A DNA stretch of 64,000 nt from assembly GCA_937901255.1 (NCBI GenBank), contig CALCHN010000028.1, forward strand, positions 62,001 through 126,000, written 5' to 3'. Positions 34,279-43,569 of the stretch are shown here, piece by piece. Position 1 is the first letter of the stretch, and each line of letters begins with the position of its first letter. The notes under the pieces are model-generated. The model saw only the letters and a program-made list of their open reading frames with translations, was not told the origin of the DNA and did no database searches. The translations under genes were made by a program, and so were the position numbers. Source of the DNA: an uncultured Flavobacteriales bacterium (lineage in GTDB: Bacteria > Bacteroidota > Bacteroidia > Flavobacteriales_E > Vicingaceae).

Positions 34279-37086
34279 CTAATTTTTCACAAACTTTTTC
34301 GTGTTTTTCATGCCTTTATTATCGCTTATGCTAATAAAATAAATGCCGTTAGCAAAATGACTTACATCAATAATTTTAGTTGCTTCATTCGGTTTTAAAT
34401 TCCCTTGATATTCAATACTTCCTAATAAAGAATAAATAACAACAGAAGCAGTTTCACTACTATTTCTATTAATAGTAATTAGGTTTTGAGCAGGATTAGG
34501 ATAAATTTCAAATTGCTTATTGATTTCGATTTCACTAATGTTATTAGGGAGTTGTGTTACTTTAGGTAATTCTATATATGATGGAAAAGCAGGATTAAAA
34601 TCAAATGTTATCTGACTTTGTTGAGCATACAACCAATTTCCATTGTAGTTATACCCTAAGGTATCTCCGGGAGTCCATCTAAAAAACTGATTCGCATTAT
34701 TTGGAATGTGCGGATTGGATTGATATTTAGGATAATTGCTGCTGCTTACCAAAAACTTTATTTGATGTCCGATTCCGAAAGTATGTCCGAGCGGTAACAT
34801 CTCAAATTCAAAATGATAAAAAGTGTTGTTATCTATATTGGTGAGTATAATATTATCATTTGGGCTGCCATTAAAAATAGACTTGGCATAGGCTCTGGCT
34901 TTAGCATTTACAACACCTTCCGTAATAAACATCTCTCTGCCGTCAGGATAAACATCAATAATTCTAATCATTAAATCAAAATCTGTTTTTGCTGTTGTGT
35001 TAGTGGTAGTGTGTCCTTTAGCATAAAGAGAAGCTCTAGGGAAACCAATAACTGTCATGGTATCGGTAAGCGGAGCTGTTTCAAAAGCAATTATATCCGA
35101 CCGATTTAATGTATGAGAAGCATAAAGTGGATCTGCAACATTCATTGAGCCTTGCGATTTTTTTCCTCCTCCCGGAACAGAAGGAATCATATTGTTTCCA
35201 CCAATGGTAATTACAGGATTGTTAGGGTCGGCAACATACGTCAATGTGCCTTCATTACTCGTTGGAGCAATAGTGTCAGCATCTAAATTTTGGTGTAAAT
35301 ATATTTTTTCTCTTACTACTCCGTTAGTAAAAGGTAAAGAATCGGTTTCTAACCAATAGTTACCCGTATTTGGGTTTTGGACATCATTAGAAGGACCCGT
35401 TACATATAATCGTATATCTTTTACCTGATTGAAATGATTGGGATTGTAAGGAGTTAAAGGTCTTGATAGATTTAAAAGAGGAGGCGAAAGTGTAGGCAAT
35501 GAATAAAATAACGAAGAAATGGTATTACCATCATTAATTTCGATAGGTAAGTTGCTTAAAGGAGTTTGTCCTCCTAAATAGTTTAAAAATTGATAATAAG
35601 GAATAATATAATTTTTGGATGGAACTCTAACTAAATTAGTACCTAAAGGCTGCCAAATATTCGATTCTGGAATGAAAAAATAAGGCTCTCCACCTAAATG
35701 TGTTCTGTACCAACTCATTAATTCAGATTCATAAATATCATTTAGTAAATTACTGTCGTTCAGTAAGCTATCGGTATCTATGTTGAGGTCAAAGCCTAAT
35801 ACATCAAAAACATTGTCTGGATAAATTTCATCTCCAACAGCTTTAGCACCTATGGTTTGGTGTGTCCACGGACCAATAACCAATTTCTGATTAGAAGAAG
35901 GATTGGTATTTCTGGTTTTATTAAACGTTTCAATTTGTCCGTTTATAAAAATATCCCACCAACCAGTAAGATGATAAATTGGTTTATTCATATTAGTATA
36001 TCTAGAATAAGTTCCATTAGCATCTGTTTGTCCGTTAACATTTACAGGAGCAAAAGAAGCATCCAAATCTGCTCGTAATGGTGATGTTGGATGAGCTCCA
36101 GAAGGAAAAGAATTGTTATCATTTACCACAAACCAATCAATTAAATCACTTGTTAAGTCTGCTTTGTTCGTGTAACTATAATCTGCAGGAGTATGAATGG
36201 TATTGGTTAAACTGTTGTCATAAGGAGCTAAAGAATCACTCAAATCCATCATTTGTCCTGTAATCCATCCGTTGGACAGAGAATGGCGGTAAACGCCATT
36301 GTGAAACAAGGTAGAATTATAATGCTCATTAGCAGCAACAGTTGGCATTAGGCATTTTATTGGATTGTTAGCCATACTGTGCGGAATATTAGATAGTGCT
36401 TGGTATTGTGAGTTTCCTAAAGCAGAAGCTCCGTACATACCAATATTTCCATTAGAATATTTAAAAACTTCGTTAACGCCATCTAAATCAACATCAAAAG
36501 TTCTATAAAGGCTATCAGATAAATAAAAAATAGCTTCACTACCATCGGAGTGATTTAATGCACTTGATGAGCTTGATGTAGGGTAAGCATCCATAGGAAT
36601 TCCAATAGTTGGATGATAATCGTGTTTTTGCCAAGAGTCGCTGTACATAGGAAAGTAAACTCCTTCGCTATCGTATCTGCCTCGCATGTCTTGCATGGCA
36701 TAGCCATATCCTAAAAAAGGAAATATTTTACCTCCTAAATCATCCGTGTTTTTATTGTAAGGCGTTCGGGTGAAAATAATGGGTAGGCTAAAATTATTAG
36801 CAGAGATATTGGTGGTATCAAAAATTACAAATTGCGAATTTTTTGGAATTAACTGAATGGTGTAAGTAGATGCTCCAATAACAATATCGGTAGTCACAGA
36901 ATCTCTAAAAACAGGTAAATAAATATCGGTAGCTAGTTTAATTCCATCTTTTGTAAGGGTGTAAGTGGTTTCTTTTAAAGAAAGCTCGTCAATATTATCT
37001 ATTTGTCCGTTAGGAATAATTTGAGCAAAACCACTTGAAAAAGCAATAATTAATAAGCTTGAAAAAAATATTTTAAGAAAATACAT
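34279..37086 (-). CDS. Secreted CocE/NonD-family hydrolase (X-Pro dipeptidyl-peptidase-like) with T9SS type A tail
   Basis: A 935-residue protein. The signal peptide spans about 1-21 ('AFSSGFAQ'). The alpha/beta-hydrolase domain has 'GIKLATDIYLPV', 'PIIFTRTPYNK', 'YGYAMQDMRGRYDSEG' and nucleophile elbow 'IGMYGASALGNSQ' (Ser near 220). The histidine candidate is in 'LVIGPWTHQ'. The C-terminal jelly-roll domain of the X-Pro peptidase family follows (about 570-830; 'FPRASLYAKGHTTTN', 'HQIKFLVSSSNYPKY'). The last ~75 residues form a type A sorting domain ('FEIYPNPAQNLITI', 'GIYFISISD'). It is exported by T9SS and probably degrades peptides or esters at the cell surface. Confidence 0.85.
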   Translation of the reverse strand: MYFLKIFFSSLLIIAFSSGFAQIIPNGQIDNIDELSLKETTYTLTKDGIKLATDIYLPVFRDSVTTDIVIGASTYTIQLIPKNSQFVIFDTTNISANNFSLPIIFTRTPYNKNTDDLGGKIFPFLGYGYAMQDMRGRYDSEGVYFPMYSDSWQKHDYHPTIGIPMDAYPTSSSSSALNHSDGSEAIFYLSDSLYRTFDVDLDGVNEVFKYSNGNIGMYGASALGNSQYQALSNIPHSMANNPIKCLMPTVAANEHYNSTLFHNGVYRHSLSNGWITGQMMDLSDSLAPYDNSLTNTIHTPADYSYTNKADLTSDLIDWFVVNDNNSFPSGAHPTSPLRADLDASFAPVNVNGQTDANGTYSRYTNMNKPIYHLTGWWDIFINGQIETFNKTRNTNPSSNQKLVIGPWTHQTIGAKAVGDEIYPDNVFDVLGFDLNIDTDSLLNDSNLLNDIYESELMSWYRTHLGGEPYFFIPESNIWQPLGTNLVRVPSKNYIIPYYQFLNYLGGQTPLSNLPIEINDGNTISSLFYSLPTLSPPLLNLSRPLTPYNPNHFNQVKDIRLYVTGPSNDVQNPNTGNYWLETDSLPFTNGVVREKIYLHQNLDADTIAPTSNEGTLTYVADPNNPVITIGGNNMIPSVPGGGKKSQGSMNVADPLYASHTLNRSDIIAFETAPLTDTMTVIGFPRASLYAKGHTTTNTTAKTDFDLMIRIIDVYPDGREMFITEGVVNAKARAYAKSIFNGSPNDNIILTNIDNNTFYHFEFEMLPLGHTFGIGHQIKFLVSSSNYPKYQSNPHIPNNANQFFRWTPGDTLGYNYNGNWLYAQQSQITFDFNPAFPSYIELPKVTQLPNNISEIEINKQFEIYPNPAQNLITINRNSSETASVVIYSLLGSIEYQGNLKPNEATKIIDVSHFANGIYFISISDNKGMKNTKKFVKN

Positions 37087-37204
37087 ACGCTACTTTTTAT
37101 CCAAAAATAATTAAAATATTCTAAGAATGAGAATTCTAAGTTTTTTAAAATAGATAAAGAGCAAAAATTTACTTTTCAGAATGGTCATTGCTTGGGTATG
37201 TTGG

Positions 37205-40200
37205 CTACCTAATCACATTCACATGTCCAATTTTGGAATGCGTCTTACCATTTATATCTTGAAACTCTAGCTTCCAAACATAAACACCATTTTGAACGAA
37301 TTTGCCTTTGTAGGTGCCATTCCACTCTTCAAAAAGCGTGTATGATTCAAAGATTATTTCGCCCCATCTATCAAAAACAAAGAAAGAGTAGTTTATTTCG
37401 CTAATACCAAATCCTTTCGGACCAAAACCTTCATTTAAGAAATCAAAATCAGGCGTAAATGCATTAGGAACGTAGATGCCAAATTCTCCTTCTACTTCTA
37501 GTATTTTAGTAATTGTAGTCTCACAGCCATTATCATCAATTACAGTAAGTGTTATAGGGTAATGTCCGGTGTCAACAGGAAATTCATATATTGGATTTTG
37601 TATATAGCTTGAATCTAATCCGCCAATATCCCAAGCCCAACCTACAATGTTAAAATAAGATTGGTCGTAAAAACTTACTGTAGGATTTAACATATTGACG
37701 GGATTGTCTTTCATATAAAAGTCTGCAATAGGGTTTCTGTGTATGGTAATATAATTAGGATAAGTTACACTGTTGGTACATCCTCCTGCAGCAGCAGATG
37801 AAGTAATGGTAAGTGTTACGTCATAAGTTCCTGCATTGTTATAAGCATGCGTAACAGTGTCTCCAACAGCAGAACTACCATCACCAAAATTCCAAATTGA
37901 AGTACCTACCATTCCGCCAGTGGTATCAGAAGTATTGTAAAACTCAAAAGTTTCTACAGGAATTTCACAAGCTTCAAATTTATCTACTGTAAAGCTTACT
38001 TGCGGTAAAGGCATAACATTAATGGTTACTGTTCCGGTAGTTGTAGGAGAACAGCCATCTCCCAACGTTACGGTGTAAACGGTTGTTGTTGTAGGAGAAA
38101 CTACCTGACTAGAATCTGTTGAGCCATTGCTCCATTGGTAAGTATAAGGGCCGCCATTTCCAAAGAATGGAGTAGCATAAATGGTAACCGATTGTCCGGG
38201 GCAAATACTCGTATTTGAGGGACTTGCCACAACCGATAATGGAGGTGTAACTGTTACAGTAACGTTTATGGTAGGAGAAGTGCATCCGTTTCCATCAGTA
38301 GCAAAAACAGGGTAACTTGTTGTTGCTGGTAGAGTAACGGTGTAAGTAGAAGTTGTTGAAGCTCCGTTATTCCAGTTGTAAGTGTAACCACTTCCTGAAC
38401 CACCACCAGCAGTAGCGGTAAGCGTAGCAGATTGGCCAGTACAAATGGTAACATCTGATGCACTTATGGTTACAGGGGCTGGATTGGTTAATGTTAAAGA
38501 AATTGTATCAATACATGAGTTTGCATCACTAATCGTAACTGTATAGATTCCTGCACACAAATTATTAAACGTGCCAGATGCTTGGAAATTAATTCCATCA
38601 ATACTAAATTGTTCCCCACCTGCAGGAGAAGTACCTGTTACTGTAATTGTTCCATCACAATCTCCATTACATGAAGGGTCGGTAAAATTTGATGAGTTGA
38701 TAGTTGGCCCGGCAATACTATTGACGGTATAAGAAGCAGTTGCTTGACAACCGACAGCATCTTTCACAACAATATTGTAAGTATTTGGAGCTAAGTTAGA
38801 AAAAGTATTACTAGCTTGGAAGGTAGTTCCTCCATCAATACTATATTGGTAAGGAGATACTCCATCAATTGCGGTTATAGTAATAGTTCCATCATTGGCA
38901 GAGCAAGTAGAAGCAGTGGTGACAGTACTTTCAGAAAGGTTTGAAAAAGTAATGGTAACCACATCGCTAGTAACACAAGCAGTTGTATTGGTTTCTGTCC
39001 ATGTAAAGTTATAAGTCCCTGCTGATGGAACAGTTACCGTAGCTGTTGGTGAATTTACCGGGTTAAATACCACACCTGCAGGTCCAGACCAAGCCCCTGT
39101 TCCTATACTTGGAATGGCATTTAATGTATATGTTAACACACAAGAAGTGTCGTTAACTCCTGCATTAGCATTAGGGAGGCCAACAAATGGACCTCCAGAA
39201 ATAGTGATAGGACAACCGTTATCATCAACCACATCGAAACTATACATATCGCCATTAAGTAAACCGTTAATCTGTATAGTTCCACCATTAGGTGTTGTTG
39301 TGTTTACAAAACTCGCATTTGCAGGTGATATATTAGAAGCTGTAAAATTGGAGCCATTAACTGCTGGAAGTCCACCTGTTATGGTAATGGTAAAAGAACT
39401 ATCCAAACAATCTTCTGTAGGGTTAGAGCTAACTATTTCAGGTAAATATTGTACTGCAATTGGGTTGCCCATATCATAACATGGCATGTTAGTATTAACA
39501 TAACTATAAGTTGGCGGGTTGCTAAGCGTGTCGTAAAAGGTAATGGGAACATAGTAAAGCGTGTTGTTTGTCCATGTACCAACATAAGGAGGTTGTCCAA
39601 ACGTATTGATGCTATTAAAATTTCCTCCAAACCCAGCAATGCCAACATAGCATGGGTCATTGGTAATATCGTCATGAGGAGGAACGTTACTAGGAACGGT
39701 ACCTATTGTAGGCGGACAACTATAGATTAAATATCCTATTCCAGGGTTGTAAGGCGGTCCGGGAGGGTTGGTAGCTATATCTGGTGGATTATAACCTAAG
39801 TTAGAGGTAATGTTTATTTGATCACCAAAACACAATACATAATTGGTGGTGCTATTACCATTAATATTTATATTGAAATTACCAATTTGAGCCACACAGC
39901 CGCAAGCGGCAGGAGCGGTAGAGTTAAGAGAAATAGTACAAGTTGGGTCTGCTGCAAATGTTGCTGTAATTGTAATGTTATTACCATTTGAATTCATTCC
40001 TGATATACTCCAATTCATTGGGGAAACATAAGGGGGGTAGATGATAGTATCGTATGTATTAATTCCATCATTAATGGTAATTACAAGTGAATCTGTTGTT
40101 ATTCCGGTTGTAAAATCAATGGTTCCGTTAGCAGTATAAGTGTTGTTAGGTTGACAAGCACCAATGTTTGCTGTAAAATTGTTGATGTTGCAAGAAACTG

Positions 40201-41047
40201 TACTACATGCTGCAGGAGCTGTATAGTTTTGTGTAAGTGTACATGTTTGGTCGTTAGAAAAAGTAGCAGTTATAGTACAATTAGCTCCGTTTGCTGTTAC
40301 TCCGGGAATGGTGTAATTTATACTTGTGGAAAAAGGAGGATTAATAACGGTGCTTCCACCACACGAATTTGTAATGGTTAGTGTGCCTGTAGTGGGAGGG
40401 TTGGTAACGGTAATAGTTCCTGAAACATCATATTGATTATTAGAGGTGTTACAAGTTCCAGGTACAGCCGTTAATCCTGTTATATTACATAAGATGGCAC
40501 AATTGGTTGCTCCCGTACCACCTGTTTGAGTTAGGTTAATAGTTTGAACATTATTAGCATAATTGGTAATAAGCATAACATATACTTCTCCTACTTGGGC
40601 ATTTGGTATTCCAGGTGTTTCATTTGCAGATGGATCATAACTACAGCCATAAGCATCACAAATACCTAAAAAAGTACAAGTAAATCCAGTGCCTATATTA
40701 GGAACTATATTGGTATGATTGCCGCAATTTGCTTGAGCATTTGCAAGACTAGTATATGGTCCCCAAATAATAAAATCAATATCTGATGCAGCAGATAAGT
40801 CCATTATAATATCTCCAGATTGTGAAATTTCTAAATAAAACCAAGATGGATTAGGTGACATACCTAAACAACCATAATTATTTCCTGGTTCAGAAATTGT
40901 TACATCGCCAACTCCATTTGCATTAGCGGTAAATTGTAATCCTGAACCCGTACATATTGGTTCCATATTAGGACAAGTTGTTCCTCCAGCTTGGGCAAAA
41001 GAAGAAAATACTTTAAGTACCAACAAAAAAGTTAATATAAACTTCAT
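37205..41047 (-). CDS. Large surface protein with PKD-type repeats and gliding-associated (T9SS type B) C-terminus
   Basis: A 1280-residue protein. The signal peptide is at 1-18 ('VFSSFAQ'). An N-terminal Cys-rich domain ('CPNMEPICTGSGLQF', 'CSYDPSANETPGIPNAQVGEVYVMLI') is followed by many beta-sandwich repeats full of Thr, Ser and Asn. These include SprB-like units ('SQYSIDGGTTFQAS' type) and PKD domains near 1060-1190 ('IWNFGDGSSAVGDTVTHAYNNAGTYDVTLTI'). A gliding-motility-associated type B C-terminal domain ends it ('YVPNAFTPDFDFLNEGF', 'FFVFDRWGEIIFES', 'GVYVWKLEFQD'). It is probably an adhesin-like surface cargo of T9SS. Confidence 0.87.
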   Translation of the reverse strand: MKFILTFLLVLKVFSSFAQAGGTTCPNMEPICTGSGLQFTANANGVGDVTISEPGNNYGCLGMSPNPSWFYLEISQSGDIIMDLSAASDIDFIIWGPYTSLANAQANCGNHTNIVPNIGTGFTCTFLGICDAYGCSYDPSANETPGIPNAQVGEVYVMLITNYANNVQTINLTQTGGTGATNCAILCNITGLTAVPGTCNTSNNQYDVSGTITVTNPPTTGTLTITNSCGGSTVINPPFSTSINYTIPGVTANGANCTITATFSNDQTCTLTQNYTAPAACSTVSCNINNFTANIGACQPNNTYTANGTIDFTTGITTDSLVITINDGINTYDTIIYPPYVSPMNWSISGMNSNGNNITITATFAADPTCTISLNSTAPAACGCVAQIGNFNININGNSTTNYVLCFGDQINITSNLGYNPPDIATNPPGPPYNPGIGYLIYSCPPTIGTVPSNVPPHDDITNDPCYVGIAGFGGNFNSINTFGQPPYVGTWTNNTLYYVPITFYDTLSNPPTYSYVNTNMPCYDMGNPIAVQYLPEIVSSNPTEDCLDSSFTITITGGLPAVNGSNFTASNISPANASFVNTTTPNGGTIQINGLLNGDMYSFDVVDDNGCPITISGGPFVGLPNANAGVNDTSCVLTYTLNAIPSIGTGAWSGPAGVVFNPVNSPTATVTVPSAGTYNFTWTETNTTACVTSDVVTITFSNLSESTVTTASTCSANDGTITITAIDGVSPYQYSIDGGTTFQASNTFSNLAPNTYNIVVKDAVGCQATASYTVNSIAGPTINSSNFTDPSCNGDCDGTITVTGTSPAGGEQFSIDGINFQASGTFNNLCAGIYTVTISDANSCIDTISLTLTNPAPVTISASDVTICTGQSATLTATAGGGSGSGYTYNWNNGASTTSTYTVTLPATTSYPVFATDGNGCTSPTINVTVTVTPPLSVVASPSNTSICPGQSVTIYATPFFGNGGPYTYQWSNGSTDSSQVVSPTTTTVYTVTLGDGCSPTTTGTVTINVMPLPQVSFTVDKFEACEIPVETFEFYNTSDTTGGMVGTSIWNFGDGSSAVGDTVTHAYNNAGTYDVTLTITSSAAAGGCTNSVTYPNYITIHRNPIADFYMKDNPVNMLNPTVSFYDQSYFNIVGWAWDIGGLDSSYIQNPIYEFPVDTGHYPITLTVIDDNGCETTITKILEVEGEFGIYVPNAFTPDFDFLNEGFGPKGFGISEINYSFFVFDRWGEIIFESYTLFEEWNGTYKGKFVQNGVYVWKLEFQDINGKTHSKIGHVNVIR

Positions 41048-41059
41048 AGCGTAATTTTA

Positions 41060-41425
41060 TTATTTAATTGTTGTTTGGGATAATTTTGATTTCAAAGAGG
41101 TTCTCTCCATTATCAATTCTTCTTTAATTTTTTGCATGTCATTGAACCAACCCTCTTTTTCGGCCTTTTCTTTTTTAACAGGATTACTATTTACATAATC
41201 AACTTTTGTATCTATTGCCTTAATGTGGTTATTAATATTATTAATTCTATCAATAATTAAGTTTATAGAATCTGTTGAATGTGCACTTGTATTTTTATCA
41301 ATTATTTGTTCAGTATTTTCTTTTGAAAATTCTTCTCCTTTAAATTTTTCGGCATCCGAATTTTGTGAAAATCCAGTTAAATTTAACATGATAAAAACAA
41401 ACACTAAACAAATTTTACGCATCAT
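41060..41425 (-). CDS. Small secreted coiled-coil protein
   Basis: A 121-residue protein with signal peptide 'FIMLNLTGFSQ' (about 1-21). The mature part is highly charged and predicted to be one or two long helices ('INLIIDRINNINNHIKAIDTKVDYV'). It lies 12 bp upstream of the large T9SS type B protein on the same strand and behind a 42-residue secreted ORF, so all three may form an operon. Function unknown. Confidence 0.6.
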   Translation of the reverse strand: MMRKICLVFVFIMLNLTGFSQNSDAEKFKGEEFSKENTEQIIDKNTSAHSTDSINLIIDRINNINNHIKAIDTKVDYVNSNPVKKEKAEKEGWFNDMQKIKEELIMERTSLKSKLSQTTIK

Positions 41426-41451
41426 TTAAAAATTTAATAAGGTTAAACTAA

Positions 41452-41580
41452 CTATCTTTTATGGTATAATAAATTAATGGTTATTTTATTTTCTGAGAAA
41501 GAAACTGTAGCAGTTGATGAAAAAAGGTTGCTAGATGTTAGTATAAGGGAAAGAATTAATAGAAGGGTGTAATTTTTCAT
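41452..41580 (-). CDS. Short secreted-peptide ORF, 42 residues
   Basis: Below usual gene-calling length. The ATG at 41580 opens a 42-codon frame whose first ~22 residues form a convincing signal peptide (MKNYTLLLILSLILTSSNLF then SSTATVS). About 20 mature residues follow (VSFSENKITINLLYHKR). It stops 26 bp before the next gene on the same strand. No homologue known to me. It could be a true small protein or the stub of a longer decayed one. Confidence 0.4.
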   Translation of the reverse strand: MKNYTLLLILSLILTSSNLFSSTATVSFSENKITINLLYHKR

Positions 41581-41720
41581 TTGCTTTTTATATTTATCAT
41601 TAACAAAAAGACGAACTAAATATTAGTCAGTTGCCTCATTATTAAAATGATGTTTCAAGAATCAAATGTAAACTACACAATGAGATTAAAAAAAACGAAT
41701 TGTACGGTATTATTGTAATC

Positions 41721-42320
41721 TTAAAAATGCTTTAAAAGAATATTATATGCTTCTTTTAAATCTTTTCCAAATGAAATTATGCCATCTTCGTGTCCTGCCA
41801 TTATAATGATATTACCTGTTTTCTTAAAATCATTATTGTTGAATAGTCGTTTTATTTCTAACGCCATTTCGGGAGTTCCATAGGCAGTTTTAGTATTGGT
41901 AGTTGGAAGTTTATGCAATAATTTTTTCCACATTTTCGTATGGTGAACATGAATGATAGCTTTTATATTTTCGTCAACTTCATAAAGAGCAGCGTGTGTC
42001 ATTGTTTCAGATGATGCTTTAACAGGACCTTCGCAAACTACATTGTTATTGGTTATTTCGTAATTTGTTACTAGGGTGAATGATTCTTTGGTAATAGGAA
42101 AAATATGTCCGGTTTGTGTTCCGGATACAATAATTCCGTCAGCTGTTTTTATGCTAATGTTGCCATAGCCAATGTTTAAGTCTTCAATGTGTCCAATGAG
42201 TTTATGTTCATGCAACTTATCTCTGTAAGCCAACAAATCATCAGGAATGTTTATTTGTAAGGGTTTAAACGTCCAATCGCAATTGAATTTAATATAGCCT
42301 TCGTCAATTTTTTTTGTCAT
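41721..42320 (-). CDS. Class II aldolase/adducin-family protein, probable methylthioribulose-1-phosphate enzyme
   Basis: A 199-residue class II aldolase fold. 'YGNISIKTADGIIVSG' holds the phosphate loop, 'SSETMTHAALYE' the acid, 'AIIHVHHTKMW' the zinc histidines, and 'IIMAGHEDGIISFG' the third histidine. It lies 13 bp after mtnA. Known partners of MtnA in this fold are MtnB dehydratase and the Ald2 aldolase of the dihydroxyacetone-phosphate shunt. Sequence alone does not decide between them. No other mtn genes (mtnW/X/D) are nearby, which favours the shunt. Confidence 0.75.
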   Translation of the reverse strand: MTKKIDEGYIKFNCDWTFKPLQINIPDDLLAYRDKLHEHKLIGHIEDLNIGYGNISIKTADGIIVSGTQTGHIFPITKESFTLVTNYEITNNNVVCEGPVKASSETMTHAALYEVDENIKAIIHVHHTKMWKKLLHKLPTTNTKTAYGTPEMALEIKRLFNNNDFKKTGNIIIMAGHEDGIISFGKDLKEAYNILLKHF

Positions 42321-42333
42321 AACTAATATAAAA

Positions 42334-43440
42334 TTAATATTTTTCGGGAAATAGTTTTTTTAAACCTTCTTCAGCGGCAGCACAAACTCCTCTTTCGGTT
42401 ATTAAACCAGTAATTAATCTAGCAGGAGTTACATCAAAACCATAGTTTACAGCTGGTGTTGTTTCAGGACAAATTAATACAGATTTTATCTCATTATCTA
42501 GTAAACCTTGTATGTATTTCACTTCGTTTTCATCACGCGTTTCAATAGGAATGTTTTTAACGCCATCAGCAATAGAAAAATCGATAGACGATGAAGGTGC
42601 TGCAACATAAAATGGAATATGATTATCAAAGGCAGCAAGTGCTTTTAAATATGTGCCTATTTTGTTGGCAACATCGCCATTTTTGGTTGTTCTGTCAGTA
42701 CCAACAATCACTAAATCAACTAAACCATGTTGCATTAAATGCCCTCCGGTATTATCGGCAATTAAAGTATGTTTTACACCTTGCTGATTTAATTCAAAAG
42801 CGGTAAGACTTGCTCCTTGGTTTCTTGGTCGGGTTTCATCTACCCAAACATGTACATCAATTCCAGCTAAAAATGCTTTGTAAATTGGAGCAGTAGCTGT
42901 TCCCCAATCTATGGTAGCTAGCCAACCTGCGTTGCAATGCGTTAAAATATTTACTGTTTCACCCTTCTTTTTGTGAGCAATTTCTTTTATAATCTCTAAT
43001 CCAAATTCTCCCATTTTAATGGAAGTTTGAATATCTTCTTCTTTAATGGAGTTTGCTTTTTGTAAAGCAACTGCTATTTTTTCTTCAATTGTATTTACTT
43101 GCTTAAGCGTAGCTAACATTTCATTGATTGCCCAATCTAAATTAACAGCTGTAGGTCGAGCAGCTCTTAGTTTTTCGCAAGTATTGGTAATGTATTCATT
43201 TGGGTTCTCTTTGTTTTTAGCTTCCAAACAAATAATATAAACTCCATAAGCAGCAGTAACACCAATAAGAGGTGCTCCTCTTACCACCATTTCTTTAATG
43301 GCAAAATACACATCGTCATAAGAAGTTAAATCCATCACTTTTATTTTGTGAGGAAAATAACGTTGGTCAAATACTTGAACAATTTTATTGTCATTTTCGT
43401 TTAGCCAAATGGTTTGGCAATTTTTATTGTTTATCTTCAT
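42334..43440 (-). CDS. mtnA: Methylthioribose-1-phosphate isomerase
   Basis: A 368-residue enzyme of the eIF2B-related family converting 5-methylthioribose 1-phosphate to methylthioribulose 1-phosphate. Signature regions are 'VRGAPLIGVTAAYG' near 55, 'ILTHCNAGWLATIDWGTA' with the catalytic Cys, and 'DLVIVGTDRTTKNGDVANKIGTY' with the catalytic Asp. The frame is open to 43470, but the ten extra codons (reading GVSQKK) come from a dispersed palindromic repeat, so the ATG at 43440 is chosen. Confidence 0.93.
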   Translation of the reverse strand: MKINNKNCQTIWLNENDNKIVQVFDQRYFPHKIKVMDLTSYDDVYFAIKEMVVRGAPLIGVTAAYGVYIICLEAKNKENPNEYITNTCEKLRAARPTAVNLDWAINEMLATLKQVNTIEEKIAVALQKANSIKEEDIQTSIKMGEFGLEIIKEIAHKKKGETVNILTHCNAGWLATIDWGTATAPIYKAFLAGIDVHVWVDETRPRNQGASLTAFELNQQGVKHTLIADNTGGHLMQHGLVDLVIVGTDRTTKNGDVANKIGTYLKALAAFDNHIPFYVAAPSSSIDFSIADGVKNIPIETRDENEVKYIQGLLDNEIKSVLICPETTPAVNYGFDVTPARLITGLITERGVCAAAEEGLKKLFPEKY

Positions 43441-43457
43441 GTATTTATATTTTTTTT

Positions 43458-43530
43458 GACTCACCCCCAAGTTATCTTCCGATAACTTTTCCCCCTCTCT
43501 TTTGAAGAGAGGGGGTTAGGGGGAGAGTAC
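43458..43530. repeat. Dispersed palindromic repeat family C (copy 3)
   Basis: GACTCACCCCCAAGTTATCT ... CCCTCTCTTTTGAAGAGAGGG ... GGGGGAGAGT, lying between the HAD gene and mtnA. It has the most perfect hairpins of the three copies. Confidence 0.88.
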
Positions 43531-43569
43531 TCCTTAAATTTCTTTTTCATGTGTTTATTTAAAAATTAC

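Noticed and set aside
38266..38463. Short ORF on the minus strand in another frame inside the large T9SS type B gene
   Set aside because: It is low-complexity Leu/Gln-rich translation of repeats in the other frame; the 1280-codon frame is clearly the real one.
43441..43470. Ten-codon N-terminal extension of mtnA
   Set aside because: The extension is encoded largely by a dispersed repeat, and MtnA proteins begin near the ATG at 43440.
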